Assembly: GCA_903843305.1 (NCBI GenBank)
Contig: CAIMPI010000033.1
Span: forward strand, 1 to 64,000
Origin: an uncultured Chlorobiaceae bacterium
Lineage (GTDB): Bacteria; Bacteroidota; Chlorobiia; Chlorobiales; Chlorobiaceae
Length of the DNA: 64,000 nucleotides
Direction: 5' to 3'
Shown here in pieces: positions 47,026 to 56,380 of the stretch. The stretch's first letter is position 1; every line of letters starts with the position of its first letter. Under the pieces are notes generated by a model. That model searched no databases, was not told the DNA's origin, and saw only the letters and a program-made list of their open reading frames with translations. Position numbers and translations under genes: made by a program.

Positions 47026-47907
47026 ATGGGTTCACTGAATCGACCGTATGTGACGGTTACAATACCTATGTACAATAATGCCTTATTTATCCTTGAGACG
47101 ATAAATTCAGTGCTTGCGCAGACGTTTACCGATTTTGAGCTTTTGATATATGATGATCATTCGACCGATGCTTCCTACGATATTGCGGCGTCATTGACCG
47201 ACTCGCGCATAAAGCTTTTCAGAAATCCAGAAAACCTCGGGCCAGCGGGAAACTGGAACAGGGCGATAAGCAAGGTCAGAGGGAAGTATGTCAAGCTTGT
47301 ATGTGGTGATGACCTTCTTTTTCCGGAATGTCTTGAAAAACAGGTAAAGGTTTTTGACGACCCTCAAAATGCTGGAGTAAGTCTCGTCAGCAGTCAGCGG
47401 ACCATTATTGATCCTGCCGGAAAAACACTCATCAAAAAGGTGAATTTTGTTGATGGAGGTCGCAAGGAACCTGTTGATGTTATCAGGAAAATCGTTCGCA
47501 TAGGCACCAACATTATTGGTGAGCCCGTCTGTGGCCTTTATCCGGCAGATTTGATTTCCAAAATCAGCGGGTATAGTGCCGTTGTGCCCTACACCATTGA
47601 TCTGGATTTCTGGATACAGATACTCGAGCATGGCGATCTTTTTGTTATCGACGAATCACTGTGTGCTTTTCGTATCTCAGACTTCTCGTGGTCTTCAAGG
47701 ATCGGTGAGCTCCGTTATCAGCAATTTATGGAGTTTATGGAACAGGCTTCAGCAGATGAAAGTCATGGAGTTACTGATCTTGATCTGTTTATCGGAAAAA
47801 TCAATTGTGCACTACAGTCGATGACTAGTCTTATGGGGTTCAAGCTTTTTGCATCATCAACTTCCGTAGGAAAAGATAAAGAAAGTAACGGGTCAAGGGA
47901 GGGTTAG
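47026..47907 (+). CDS. Family 2 glycosyltransferase
   Basis: A GT-A fold transferase of 293 residues. The nucleotide-sugar-binding start ([21 protein letters not shown]), DDHSTD and the DxD-type motif [12 protein letters not shown] are visible. The final 30 residues are variable. No membrane segments are present. It probably acts on cell-surface polysaccharide; the donor and acceptor are unknown. It follows the membrane protein by 22 bases. Confidence 0.85.
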   Translation: MGSLNRPYVTVTIPMYNNALFILETINSVLAQTFTDFELLIYDDHSTDASYDIAASLTDSRIKLFRNPENLGPAGNWNRAISKVRGKYVKLVCGDDLLFPECLEKQVKVFDDPQNAGVSLVSSQRTIIDPAGKTLIKKVNFVDGGRKEPVDVIRKIVRIGTNIIGEPVCGLYPADLISKISGYSAVVPYTIDLDFWIQILEHGDLFVIDESLCAFRISDFSWSSRIGELRYQQFMEFMEQASADESHGVTDLDLFIGKINCALQSMTSLMGFKLFASSTSVGKDKESNGSREG

Positions 47908-47982
47908 AGTGTCCCGGTAAAAGGGAAGAACCCTTTAGAAGGAGAGATTTTTTTTACAATGCATTAAAATTTAGATAATTAT

Positions 47983-48348
47983 ATGCAACTCACGGCAAAG
48001 CTTGCGGCAATTCTTCCTGAACAGAGTGGTACAGGAAAAAACGGGGTATGGAGAAAGCAGGACATAATTGTTGAAACCGAGGGACAGTATCCTAAAAAAG
48101 TTTGTATTTCCCTGTGGGGCGACAAGTTCGACAAAAATTTGCTGAAGCAGGGATCCAGGCTCACGATTTCATTTGATATTGAAAGCAGAGAGTTCAACGG
48201 AAAGTGGTACACCGATGTCAAGGCATGGAAGATTGAAGGAGTTAATCAGCCGGATACCTCCTATTCCCAAGAACCTGGAGCATGGGAACCACCGGTTTTT
48301 GAGAGTCAGGGCCAGAGTGTTATTGCGAATGACGATTGCCCATTCTGA
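47983..48348 (+). CDS. DUF3127-type OB-fold protein with SSB-like acidic tail
   Basis: This 121-residue protein has an OB-fold-like beta pattern (LTAKLAAILPEQSG, WRKQDIIVETEGQYPKKVCIS, WYTDVKAWKIEGV) and matches the DUF3127 group of Bacteroidetes/Chlorobi as I recall it. Its C-terminus reads NDDCPF, close to the DDDIPF tip of single-stranded-DNA-binding protein, which recruits repair enzymes. The middle linker is Pro/Glu/Gln-rich, as in SSB. An exonuclease gene begins 40 bases downstream. An SSB-like role is inference. Confidence 0.75.
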   Translation: MQLTAKLAAILPEQSGTGKNGVWRKQDIIVETEGQYPKKVCISLWGDKFDKNLLKQGSRLTISFDIESREFNGKWYTDVKAWKIEGVNQPDTSYSQEPGAWEPPVFESQGQSVIANDDCPF

Positions 48349-48388
48349 TAGTATTGCTCAGCGGTTCCAGTTTTTTTTATTGCGCAGT

Positions 48389-48961
48389 ATGTACCTTTTT
48401 TTTGACACAGAAACCACAGGGTTACCCCGTAACTGGCGTGCACCAGTGACCGATATTGATAACTGGCCAAGGCTGGTGCAGTTAGCTTTTCTCTCTTTTG
48501 ATGATGATGGCAAGAACATATCTTCCGGCGACTATATCATCAAACCGGAAGGCTTTCTGATCCCGTCAAGTGCTTCACGCATTCATGGAATTTCTACGAA
48601 GAGAGCAAATGCTGAAGGGCAGTCTTTAAAGGCAGTGCTTCAGATATTTCAGGATTTTACAGCGGAGGCTCGGGTTCTTGTAGCGCACAACATAAGCTTT
48701 GATGAAAAGATTGTGGGCAGTGAACTGATAAGAGCCGGAATGTCCAATATCCTCCAATCCAAAAAGAGAATATGTACAATGGAACGCAGCACAGATTTTT
48801 GTGCTCTTAAAGGCCCTTATGGCAATAAATGGCCCAAATTAAGTGAACTGCACCAGATATTGTTTGGTACGGGATTCGACGAAATGCATAATGCGGCTCA
48901 CGATGTTCAGGCAACAGCGAAATGTTTCTGGGAAATGAAGAGAAGAGGAATTATAGAATAG
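48389..48961 (+). CDS. DEDDh-type 3'-5' exonuclease
   Basis: A 190-residue DnaQ-type exonuclease. ExoI motif FDTETTGL gives Asp6 and Glu8; ExoII is VAHNISFDEKIV and ExoIII is HDVQATAKC with the catalytic His and Asp. I chose the ATG at 48389 because it starts MYLFFDTETTG directly; the in-frame sequence before it overlaps the previous gene. It lies 40 bases after the OB-fold protein and overlaps no other gene. Confidence 0.88.
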   Translation: MYLFFDTETTGLPRNWRAPVTDIDNWPRLVQLAFLSFDDDGKNISSGDYIIKPEGFLIPSSASRIHGISTKRANAEGQSLKAVLQIFQDFTAEARVLVAHNISFDEKIVGSELIRAGMSNILQSKKRICTMERSTDFCALKGPYGNKWPKLSELHQILFGTGFDEMHNAAHDVQATAKCFWEMKRRGIIE

Positions 48962-48984
48962 TATTGGTAAACATAGAGACTATC

Positions 48985-49743
48985 ATGCGCCTTTTTGAGA
49001 AAATTGCACTCGTCACAGGAGCGGCCGGAGGAATCGGCCGGGCAGTAGCCCTCTGTTTTGCGGCAGAAGGAGCTGCTGTTATTGCCAGCGATATCAATGT
49101 TACTGGATGTGCAGAAACCGTTAAACTCCTTGAAGGAAGGGGGGGGAGCGGTATGTCGGTGCAGGCCGATGTAACGCGGGAGGAAGAGATAGAGTTGCTC
49201 TACCATCAGATAGCCGAGCGGTATGGAAAACTTGATATTGTAGTGAACATTGCCGGTGGCGACAATGAACCGTCGGCCGATGTTGATGAGATTGACTACA
49301 TGAAAATGAGTGCCAATCTTGACCTGAACCTCAAATCATGCATTATCTCTTGTCGTGAAGCCGCCCGGATGATGAAGCTGCAAGGGTTCGGAAAAATTGT
49401 AAATATGAGCTCGTTGGCTTATCGGGGAAGTCCGAACCAGTTTTCCTACTCAGCGGCCAAAGGTGGCATTTACTCATTTACCCGTTCGCTTGCCATGTCG
49501 CTTGGTCGTCATGGTATAACGGTCAATGCTCTTGCTCCGGCTCTTGTTGAAGTTCCAGCTTTTGTCAAGGCTCTCGGTCTCGAACGGTGGGAGATGCTCC
49601 GCAATGAGTGCGCACAGCGCTATCCACTTGGTCGTGTCGCAACACCCGAAGATGTTGCCCGATGCGCTCTTTTTCTTGCTTCCGATGATGCCGCTTTTAT
49701 TACAGGGCAGATTATCGAAATTTCCGGGGGGGCGAGGCTTTGA
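48985..49743 (+). CDS. Short-chain dehydrogenase/reductase
   Basis: A 252-residue classical SDR. The NAD(P)-binding TGAAGGIG (residues 11-18), NIAGG, the catalytic Ser (NMSSLAYRG) and YSAAK Tyr-Lys pair, and the GITVNALAPALVEV segment are all visible. The ATG at 48985 (MRLFEKIALVTG) fits a normal SDR start. Substrate unknown; FabG-like or sugar/alcohol oxidoreductase are both possible. Confidence 0.88.
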   Translation: MRLFEKIALVTGAAGGIGRAVALCFAAEGAAVIASDINVTGCAETVKLLEGRGGSGMSVQADVTREEEIELLYHQIAERYGKLDIVVNIAGGDNEPSADVDEIDYMKMSANLDLNLKSCIISCREAARMMKLQGFGKIVNMSSLAYRGSPNQFSYSAAKGGIYSFTRSLAMSLGRHGITVNALAPALVEVPAFVKALGLERWEMLRNECAQRYPLGRVATPEDVARCALFLASDDAAFITGQIIEISGGARL

Positions 49744-49827
49744 TTGTGATTATCATTCCTGAAATCAATAATTTCAGCACGTTACCTGCTTGATGTACGT
49801 CAACATTCCTGTACCCCAAGCTTTTAT

Positions 49828-49870
49828 AATGATGTCCACTTACAAGTATAGGAACATCATTATTTATTTA
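49828..49870 (+). terminator. Candidate terminator after the SDR gene
   Basis: AATGATGTCC pairs with GGAACATCATT (one bulge) around a 13-base loop, followed by ATTTATTTAT on the plus strand. It lies between the SDR gene and the converging gene at 49864. Confidence 0.45.
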
Positions 49871-50316
49871 TCCATAACAACTTCTACATCAATAATATCA
49901 GCATTGCCATTAAAAGAGCTTATCAGTTTCTGAAAGGCTTGATGCCCGGAGTGGACTGATACTTGTTGGATGTTGGGGTAGGCTTTATCAAGTTTAACCG
50001 TGATCACTCCTTCCTGAGGAACATGTATTCTTTTGTCAATAATCCCTGTCGGATTTGTGGAAACGGCGCCTTTGGGAAGCAATCTCACATAAACCGACTT
50101 GGCATTGCCCGATAGCCTGATTCTTAGTTGCTCGTCTTTAATAAAGTCACGAGGTTGCTTCAAGTTCATATAGCTGGCATACCACACTTTTCCACCAAAT
50201 GACGTACCACCCTCAGCTGATGAAATATCCCCTGCAAGGGGCTCCGCGCAAACCGCGATATAACCCAAAAGAGTGATTATGGCTAAAATTACAATGGTGA
50301 AAATGTTTTTCATCAT
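49864..50316 (-). CDS. Secreted small protein, paralogue A
   Basis: A 150-residue exported protein of unknown function. It has a signal peptide (MMKNIFTIVILAIITLLGYI, cut after VCA near residue 25), then a beta-rich domain with FGGKVWYASYM, VYVRLLPKGA, IDKRIHVP and VSVHSGHQAF. No Cys in the mature part and no catalytic motif are seen. A strong AAAGGAG lies before the double ATG at 50316/50313. The paralogue at 50583 shares all these motifs. Confidence 0.75.
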   Translation of the reverse strand: MMKNIFTIVILAIITLLGYIAVCAEPLAGDISSAEGGTSFGGKVWYASYMNLKQPRDFIKDEQLRIRLSGNAKSVYVRLLPKGAVSTNPTGIIDKRIHVPQEGVITVKLDKAYPNIQQVSVHSGHQAFQKLISSFNGNADIIDVEVVMDK

Positions 50317-50582
50317 AAGAGACTCCTTTCCATTATTATCCGGCAAAAATGAAAAAGCCCGAGAACTCTTGAAAAACAACAATACTGCATGCGACTACAA
50401 GCAACACTTGCACTCGTAAAAGAACTTTAAACTATGGTTAATATTACAAAATTATTTGGAGAGCCGCTAAAATTTTTTGTAATATGGTATCCTCCAAGTA
50501 AAAAGGCTGTTTTTTATTAGGAATTATTCTAAGGTAGCAATGCTTCACTCAGTACGAATAGATCAGTGATTGAGAGATTGTG

Positions 50583-51038
50583 TTATTTCTCCATTGAAAC
50601 ATCGATACTGAAAATATCTGACTGATCGTTAAATGGACTGATTCGTTTTCCAAACGCTTCTCGTCCAGAATGGACAGATACTTGCTCGATGTTCGGATGG
50701 TCACTCTCAAGTGTTACAATGATCACTCTTTCATGAGGGACATGAATTTTTTTGTCAATCATTCCCACTGGAGTTGTAGCATCAGCCCCTTTTGGTAACA
50801 ATCTGACATACACCCACTTGGCATCGCCTCGTAGCGTAATCTTTAGTTGCTCACCCTTCACAAAGTTACGAGGTGTGGTCAAGTGCATATAGCTGGAATA
50901 CCACAGGTTTCCACCAAATGAATTGGTTCCCCCGCTTAAGACAGTAATTTTTCCTTCAAGGGGCTCAGCATAACCCGGCAGGGTGCACAGTAGAGTTACT
51001 GTGGCGAAAATTACAATAGCGAAAATGTTTTTCATCAT
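50583..51038 (-). CDS. Secreted small protein, paralogue B
   Basis: A 151-residue paralogue of the gene at 49864 with the same signal peptide (MMKNIFAIVI), FGGNLWYSSYM, WVYVRLLPKGA, IDKKIHVPHE and VSVHSGREAF. The Shine-Dalgarno region (GGAAAGGAGTTTCTC) matches paralogue A almost exactly. The two are in tandem on the minus strand, 267 bases apart, so they arose by duplication. It follows the GH65 gene with 42 bases between them. Unknown function. Confidence 0.75.
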   Translation of the reverse strand: MMKNIFAIVIFATVTLLCTLPGYAEPLEGKITVLSGGTNSFGGNLWYSSYMHLTTPRNFVKGEQLKITLRGDAKWVYVRLLPKGADATTPVGMIDKKIHVPHERVIIVTLESDHPNIEQVSVHSGREAFGKRISPFNDQSDIFSIDVSMEK

Positions 51039-51079
51039 GAGAAACTCCTTTCCTACTCTTCCATTTTCTTGATTGATTT

Positions 51080-53452
51080 TTATGAGGTACAATAAGGCAA
51101 ATCATAGCTCTGATTGGTAACGAGAGTGTATGCTTTTTTGTAGAGGTTAAGCAGGATCGATTGTTCTCTCTCTGATGAAATCAAGATTTTAATTTTATCA
51201 TGATAAACCGTAACGGCAACCATTCTTTCTTTCCATTGTACCCTGAATGACAGGTTTTCCCATTTTTTCGGCAGCCATGGTTTCAGTACCAGCCTGTCCG
51301 ATTTGATTGAAAGCCCGCCGAATCCATAAACAACAGTCTGCCATGTACCTCCAACGGCTGCGGCATGAATGCCAAGCGCGGTGTTTTCATGGATGTTTTC
51401 CAGATCGAACAGAGCTGTTTTCATGAAATATCTGTATGCATTTGAACGCCGGCCAGCAGCCATGCCCGTCATGGCATACATGCAGTGGCTCAGGGAGGAT
51501 TTATGGACTGTACGTTTTTCGTAAAAATCAAAATTTGCAATCTTTTCCTCGTCGGTGAATGAATTAGGAAAGAGCAGCATCATTGCAAGGACATCGGCTT
51601 GTTTTATCAACTGTGTCGACTGAATGTTGCGATAATTGACTCCTGAAGGCAGTAGAGGGCGGTTCTTCCGGTCGAATGCTTCGATGACATAATCCCTGAG
51701 CGCGAAATAGCCGTCGAACTGTTCATAAAGCCTGGTTTCGGGATTATAATTCAGCTTCAAATTTCGGGAGATGACCAACCATGTATCAACCTCTTCTTTT
51801 CTCAACCCAATCTTTTCAACAAGTTTATCGAGGAAGGGGGCATTGTTTTTGTGCATATATGTGTAGAGCAGGAACGCACGTTTTAAATGCCAGCGTACCA
51901 TGAAATTTGTATAGGCATTGTTATTGATGTGTTCATGAAATTCGTCAGGGCCAATAACACACCTGATTTCATAAATTTTGCCGTTCTTGACAACTCTCGA
52001 TGCCCAGAATTGGGCAGTGAGAAAAACCATCTCGAGCCCATAGTCGAGCAAGAATTGCTCATCGCCCGTAACACGGTAGTACTTTTCTGCACCGTAGATA
52101 ACATCTGAAACAATATGGTCCTCCTCCATTCCTGTATAAATAAATCGTATCGTCCGTTCAAGTTTTGTTGCGAACCTCGGGGTTACATCCTCACCGGTTG
52201 TTGCGGATTCCCATGCATACTTGGCGCCGAGGTACCCCTTCATAAGCGCATTTTTCTTTGCCCCGTCGATAGTTTGGTACCTGTAAAGGAGCATGTTGCG
52301 GGCAGTCTGAGGAAAATTGTAGATATAAAACGGAAGGATGAATATTTCTGTATCCCAGAAAATATGGCCGAGATAACCCTCGGAACTCAGGAATTTTGCG
52401 CCTATGCTGGCGGGTCTTGTTGGGCTGTTTATCAGAAGCTGATAGATATTATAACGCAACGCATGCTGGGCTTTTTCATCACCATTGATAACGATATCTG
52501 CCTGCTGCCATTTCTTCTCCCACGCATTGAGATGGGAATGCAATTCAGTATTGATGCCTCTCCGAATGTAGGATTTCAGCTTGCCAATAGTTCTCAAGAA
52601 CATCGCGCTTCCCTCTATTTCCCGGCTTGTAAGGACAACGGCAAGCTTTTCAAAAACATAGGATTTCCCTTTTTCGACATGGATGGTGATTTCGTTGGTA
52701 AACTTCTCCCCGTAGATCCTTGGTTCAATCTGGTGATTTTCGAGCGCAGGGGAGATAAGCTTCCAGGAGGCTGCTTCAGAAATACGAATTCCGCGTTCAC
52801 GTGTTTTCATCTCAAGATACATGAATGTTTTGCCTCGTTCGATTCTTTCGAGATGAAGGTGTTTGAGTGTTTCGCGAGGAAAATACCCCCTGTTGCAAAC
52901 GTCACCGTTAAGCCCGGTGAAAACTCGTATTGGTCCGGAAAAATTTTTTGGCGTGATTTTAACAAGCATATAACCCAAGTGATCATCGTGCATGAAGACC
53001 AGGCGGATGGTCTCGAACGTTATGATTTTTCCCTGGGGGTCTTTAAAGGTAGTTCTGCGATGGAGAGTGCCTTTTCTCAAATCAAGAACCTGCTCATGAA
53101 AGATGGCTTCGCAGGTCGAGTGGCAGAATTTCTGCCCCTCGACCCAGACAGAAACATCTGTCCACATAGGACATTTGACAAGTTCTTCAACAGCGGCTTC
53201 AGACTTGTCGTAAATCCCGCTGATATACATACCTCCACAATGTCCGTCAGGCAATTCTTCAAGGCTTCCCCGAATATTAAGGTAGCCGTTCCCAATGGTC
53301 AGCAGTGATTCGTTAACCTGAATGCTTTTTTCGGAATTCCGGAATCCCTTGCGTCTCAATAACCACTCTTCAGGAGAAAGCGATAGCAATTCTTCAGTAA
53401 CAGAAGTAATTGTATCTTTACTTTTGAAATAACCTCGTTCCATAAAACACAC
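51080..53452 (-). CDS. Glycoside hydrolase family 65 phosphorylase
   Basis: A 790-residue GH65 enzyme (maltose, trehalose or kojibiose phosphorylase type). Such enzymes split an alpha-glucosidic disaccharide with phosphate to give beta-glucose 1-phosphate and glucose. The N-terminal beta-sandwich includes GNGYLNIRGSLEE; the (alpha/alpha)6 catalytic domain has HIFWDTEIFILPF (sugar-binding) and GPDEFHEHINNNAYTNF, where Glu in GPDE is the general acid. The exact disaccharide cannot be determined. ATG at 53452 starts MCFMERG; the second Met at residue 4 is another choice. It could be part of a storage-sugar pathway. Confidence 0.9.
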   Translation of the reverse strand: MCFMERGYFKSKDTITSVTEELLSLSPEEWLLRRKGFRNSEKSIQVNESLLTIGNGYLNIRGSLEELPDGHCGGMYISGIYDKSEAAVEELVKCPMWTDVSVWVEGQKFCHSTCEAIFHEQVLDLRKGTLHRRTTFKDPQGKIITFETIRLVFMHDDHLGYMLVKITPKNFSGPIRVFTGLNGDVCNRGYFPRETLKHLHLERIERGKTFMYLEMKTRERGIRISEAASWKLISPALENHQIEPRIYGEKFTNEITIHVEKGKSYVFEKLAVVLTSREIEGSAMFLRTIGKLKSYIRRGINTELHSHLNAWEKKWQQADIVINGDEKAQHALRYNIYQLLINSPTRPASIGAKFLSSEGYLGHIFWDTEIFILPFYIYNFPQTARNMLLYRYQTIDGAKKNALMKGYLGAKYAWESATTGEDVTPRFATKLERTIRFIYTGMEEDHIVSDVIYGAEKYYRVTGDEQFLLDYGLEMVFLTAQFWASRVVKNGKIYEIRCVIGPDEFHEHINNNAYTNFMVRWHLKRAFLLYTYMHKNNAPFLDKLVEKIGLRKEEVDTWLVISRNLKLNYNPETRLYEQFDGYFALRDYVIEAFDRKNRPLLPSGVNYRNIQSTQLIKQADVLAMMLLFPNSFTDEEKIANFDFYEKRTVHKSSLSHCMYAMTGMAAGRRSNAYRYFMKTALFDLENIHENTALGIHAAAVGGTWQTVVYGFGGLSIKSDRLVLKPWLPKKWENLSFRVQWKERMVAVTVYHDKIKILISSEREQSILLNLYKKAYTLVTNQSYDLPYCTS

Positions 53453-53918
53453 TCCGTGTGTTTATTAATTAACCCGATGTGAGGGTAAAAAAAGTTGCCA
53501 AAATTCAGTACCCTTAAAGGAATATAGTGCCATTATCCAACGTTAATTAAACATTGTGCTGAGTCTAAAAAATCCTGAAAGTCATAAATAAGCAGGATAA
53601 TAGAAGAGTCACATCACTTTAGCTGCTCATGAGAATGGAATTCGATTCTTTGACACAGCTAATATTTATAGTGATTGGAGAGTTAAAAAATTCAAAGTAA
53701 GACTATAAAAAAGCATAACCAATCTTTGGATTCCTGATGACGAAAAGAGAGAATTGATATTCTGTCCAACTCTCTCTTTGGTCATCGATTAAAGAATCAA
53801 TAAGCAATACTTATACCTGTTTCATGGCTGAGGTAGATGTTGAGAACCCTGAATGCCGATATCTAATCTATGCCAATTGCAGTAGTAATGGTGTTGATGT
53901 CTTTCTAACGGTTTACGC
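53453..53918. other. AT-rich gene-free region
   Basis: About 470 bases between the GH65 start and the beta-barrel gene stop. It must hold the GH65 promoter. Apart from the hairpin at 53735, nothing was recognised. Confidence 0.5.
53735..53786. repeat. Inverted repeat
   Basis: GATGAC...AAAGAGAGA pairs with TCTCTCTTT...GTCATC around a 19-base loop, with one or two mismatches. No T-run follows on either strand. It may be an RNA-processing signal or operator for the GH65 side, or a terminator for the beta-barrel gene. Confidence 0.5.
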
Positions 53919-54491
53919 TTAAATTCCAAATCTTAAGCCAACAAGGGCGCTGTTGCTTGACAGGCGACTCTGGCTACCATTACTCAACGTGAATTCCGCC
54001 GTTGAGAAGTAACGATAACGGGCATCAAGCGTCACACCTTTGGATATTGGTATCGCAACACCGGCACCAAGCTGATAAGCAAAGACACTGTCATGCTCGG
54101 ACCATCCCCCAAAGCCTGGAAACCTGAGGTCCTCAAATTGAACCCGAGCAGCACCTGCACCAGCAGTAAGATATGGCTTGACGCCTGATCCGGAAGGGAT
54201 GTAATAATAGGCGTTGGCTAAAACAGACCAAGTCTCGATATCTCCATTGTAATTAGAACTATTAGTCTGATAGCCCAGTTCACCTTCAAGGCGGTAGCAA
54301 TGTTCTTTTATCCCTATTGCGCCGAGCGCAGTGAGGCCGTTATTCATGCCATATTTGACACCTCCATTCTTGATATCGTTCATCCAGGAGCTTCCAATAT
54401 TCCCGCTAATGTAAGTCTGTCCCGCTGATGCAGGGGAAGCGCAGAAACCGGTTACTAATGCGGCTGCGAGTAGTGAATAACTTTTTTTCAT
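53919..54491 (-). CDS. Outer-membrane beta-barrel protein
   Basis: A 190-residue protein. A signal peptide (MKKSYSLLAAALVTGFCASP, then ASA) is followed by alternating amphipathic strands with aromatic residues and a terminal hydrophobic residue after GLRFG. YLTAGAGAARVQF and ARYRYFSTAEFTL suit an 8-stranded OmpA/OmpX-type barrel. ATG at 54491 is preferred to the longer frame from 54524. Function unknown; surface adhesion or stability are common for such small barrels. Confidence 0.75.
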   Translation of the reverse strand: MKKSYSLLAAALVTGFCASPASAGQTYISGNIGSSWMNDIKNGGVKYGMNNGLTALGAIGIKEHCYRLEGELGYQTNSSNYNGDIETWSVLANAYYYIPSGSGVKPYLTAGAGAARVQFEDLRFPGFGGWSEHDSVFAYQLGAGVAIPISKGVTLDARYRYFSTAEFTLSNGSQSRLSSNSALVGLRFGI

Positions 54492-54524
54492 GGTTTTTTC
54501 ATGGTTTTTATTAATAAAGCTCAA

Positions 54525-54887
54525 GCTTTGATTTGACCTATATGATTTAACTGACTCTACCGACGAAGTGTTACCTGACTATTATGAAAGAGACATTACA
54601 TAGAACAATTTATTTCATAAATAAATTCCACAAAACAGTATTTTACTCTATCGCTTTAAAAAACAATGCAATAGAAAATGCAAAACTAATTTTTTCTTAA
54701 AAGACAAACCAAAAAAACTAATAAAACTGAACATTAAACACTTTTCCTTATTTTAAAGGATACAAAAATTGAGTGATAAATAATAATTAACTTTGTTAAA
54801 CAAAGCTATAAAGACAAAAAATCTCCCGAACTCTTTATTCGCCACCCCTGAAAAGGCACACCCAATCAGAGAGTATGTTCTCGGTCA
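54525..54887. other. AT-rich gene-free region
   Basis: About 360 bases of low-GC DNA upstream of the beta-barrel gene and downstream of the DUF4405 gene stop. No ORF, RNA or clear repeat was recognised. Confidence 0.5.
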
Positions 54888-55382
54888 TCATAGAGGTCTC
54901 AACGGTGTTGCTCTCCCATCAACACCATCGAATTTTGTACTGCCTCTCTGCTGACTATCCGGCGGTTGCGTTGTTTTACCTTCCCAAGATTTTGAAATGC
55001 TTTTACCAAACTCAAGGATTCCCGAAAACGGCTGGACGTTGTAGTATGTCCCGAACCCGAAAAGAAGAGAGAGTATTATAATGACAAGGAGTTCTCCGGG
55101 GCTTCTCAATCCAACCGTAGCTTTTGTGTTCAAGTAGGAGAAGAACACCTTCCAGTTACTAATGAAAAGGTGAAACAGAGAGGTCAAAGAAAAGGCAAAT
55201 CCAAAAATAATGTGCTGGTTTTGCCACTCGGATTTTGTAAGGCCGATCAAACGCCACACCGTTGCCTTGGGACCTCGTCCGGAAGGTCCGATATAGAGGA
55301 TCACTCCTGAAACCAGAACCATGAAAAAAAAGAGGAACAGCCCGAAGCTTATAAAAATCCGCCAATTGAAAGATTTGTTCAT
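54888..55382 (-). CDS. DUF4405-type membrane protein (cytochrome b-like fold)
   Basis: A 164-residue protein with four hydrophobic segments. His residues in the helices (NQHIIFGFAFS and SLFHLFISN) are spaced as in di-haem cytochrome b-like proteins, which is the usual description of DUF4405. No haem-c motif. The stop is followed by AT-rich DNA. Its ATG overlaps the stop of the small ORF upstream by 4 bases, suggesting coupled translation. A role in electron transfer is inference. Confidence 0.7.
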   Translation of the reverse strand: MNKSFNWRIFISFGLFLFFFMVLVSGVILYIGPSGRGPKATVWRLIGLTKSEWQNQHIIFGFAFSLTSLFHLFISNWKVFFSYLNTKATVGLRSPGELLVIIILSLLFGFGTYYNVQPFSGILEFGKSISKSWEGKTTQPPDSQQRGSTKFDGVDGRATPLRPL

Positions 55383-55525
55383 TGTGTACTCTCCTGATAA
55401 AAAATTATCCGCTGATTCCGGTCATTGTCATTCATACTGTCATCAGTTAGCCATCGGAAAACATCTTCCTCCGAATCAGCGGAAAACGCTTGCTCCATTC
55501 TGGAGTAGTGGAGTTGATAATGCAT
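55379..55525 (-). CDS. Possible 48-residue protein coupled to the DUF4405 gene
   Basis: A short frame from ATG 55525 encodes MHYQLHYSRMEQAFSADSEE and on to FYQESTQ, 48 residues, acidic, with no membrane segment. AAAAGGA sits 9-10 bases before the ATG. Its stop overlaps the DUF4405 ATG (ATGA), a typical coupled arrangement. It could be a small partner or a leader peptide. Its product is not recognised, so it may also be a fortuitous frame. Confidence 0.45.
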   Translation of the reverse strand: MHYQLHYSRMEQAFSADSEEDVFRWLTDDSMNDNDRNQRIIFYQESTQ

Positions 55526-56368
55526 GATTACAGATCCTTTTAATCTGAATTGATGAATTGGCACTCTCTTGGTCGAGTACCGTCGAACTACAACTTGGAA
55601 GGGGAAGGATGCTGTGTATACTGCCTTTTTCTTATAGATAAACACCAATGAGCTTTACTTCTTCTGATAACGCTTTAAAAAATAATGCTATACAATAAAA
55701 ATCATTAATCAGATAAAAAGAAAAATAAAATCATTAATAAAATATCTGTTTTTATATACAAAGCACACTTGCATTATTTATAATAATACGGAAAATTTAA
55801 TAGCTTTAACAAATAAAGTTATTAAATAACAAAAAATATTTAAGGATATAGCTATTTAGCGCTTTGAGGATTATAAGCCTTGAATAGGCAATACGTCAGT
55901 AGCTCTTTGAGCACGGCCAAACAAAGCCGATTGTCGGGCTTTTGCTTTATCTGCAATAAATATAAATGGTTATAATCAAGAATGGCTGCACTCGAAAAAC
56001 ACAAGGCAACCCCGCGAAGTTGCCAAGGATGTTTCGTGTTTCAATGCCGTTGCTATTTGATTATCGCTGCCCCTGGCTGATTTGTGCTTGTCTGACATAC
56101 AATATAGCGTCTTGACATGATACTATAATGGTTTGTGCTTTATGGGGAAAAGCACGTGATAATATAGACAAGGGTTTTGGATTTGCAGGGAAAGAGAGAT
56201 ATCGCTTTCCTTTTTTCCTCCAAAATCTTCAATCTTTCTATCTGGTTTGTTACTTTATATCCATAAAAACAAAGCGTTGTAACACAAACAACCCGGGACA
56301 CTGTGAATTCAGCGACGATTGCTTCCGGCGAGATCCCTCCTGTCCCCCATTTGAGCTGGAAATAAAAA
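55526..56368. other. Long AT-rich gene-free region
   Basis: About 840 bases without a convincing gene. The open frame at 55526-55648 before the small ORF lacks a good start. The region holds a hairpin at 55923 and should contain the OprB-type porin promoter. Composition is lower in GC than in the flanking genes, suggesting relaxed constraint or a past insertion. Confidence 0.5.
55923..55942 (+). terminator. Weak terminator-like hairpin
   Basis: AAAGCC pairs with GGCTTT around an 8-base loop, followed by TTGCTTTATCT. No gene ends nearby on the plus strand, so it could end an unrecognised small transcript or be incidental. Confidence 0.3.
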
Positions 56369-56380
56369 TTGAGTATTTCA

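Noticed and set aside
52115-53308. Long 397-residue open frame on the plus strand inside GH65
   Set aside because: It lies antisense to the GH65 gene, whose motifs are clear, and its own product has no recognisable domain and a Cys/Phe-rich composition typical of a shadow frame.
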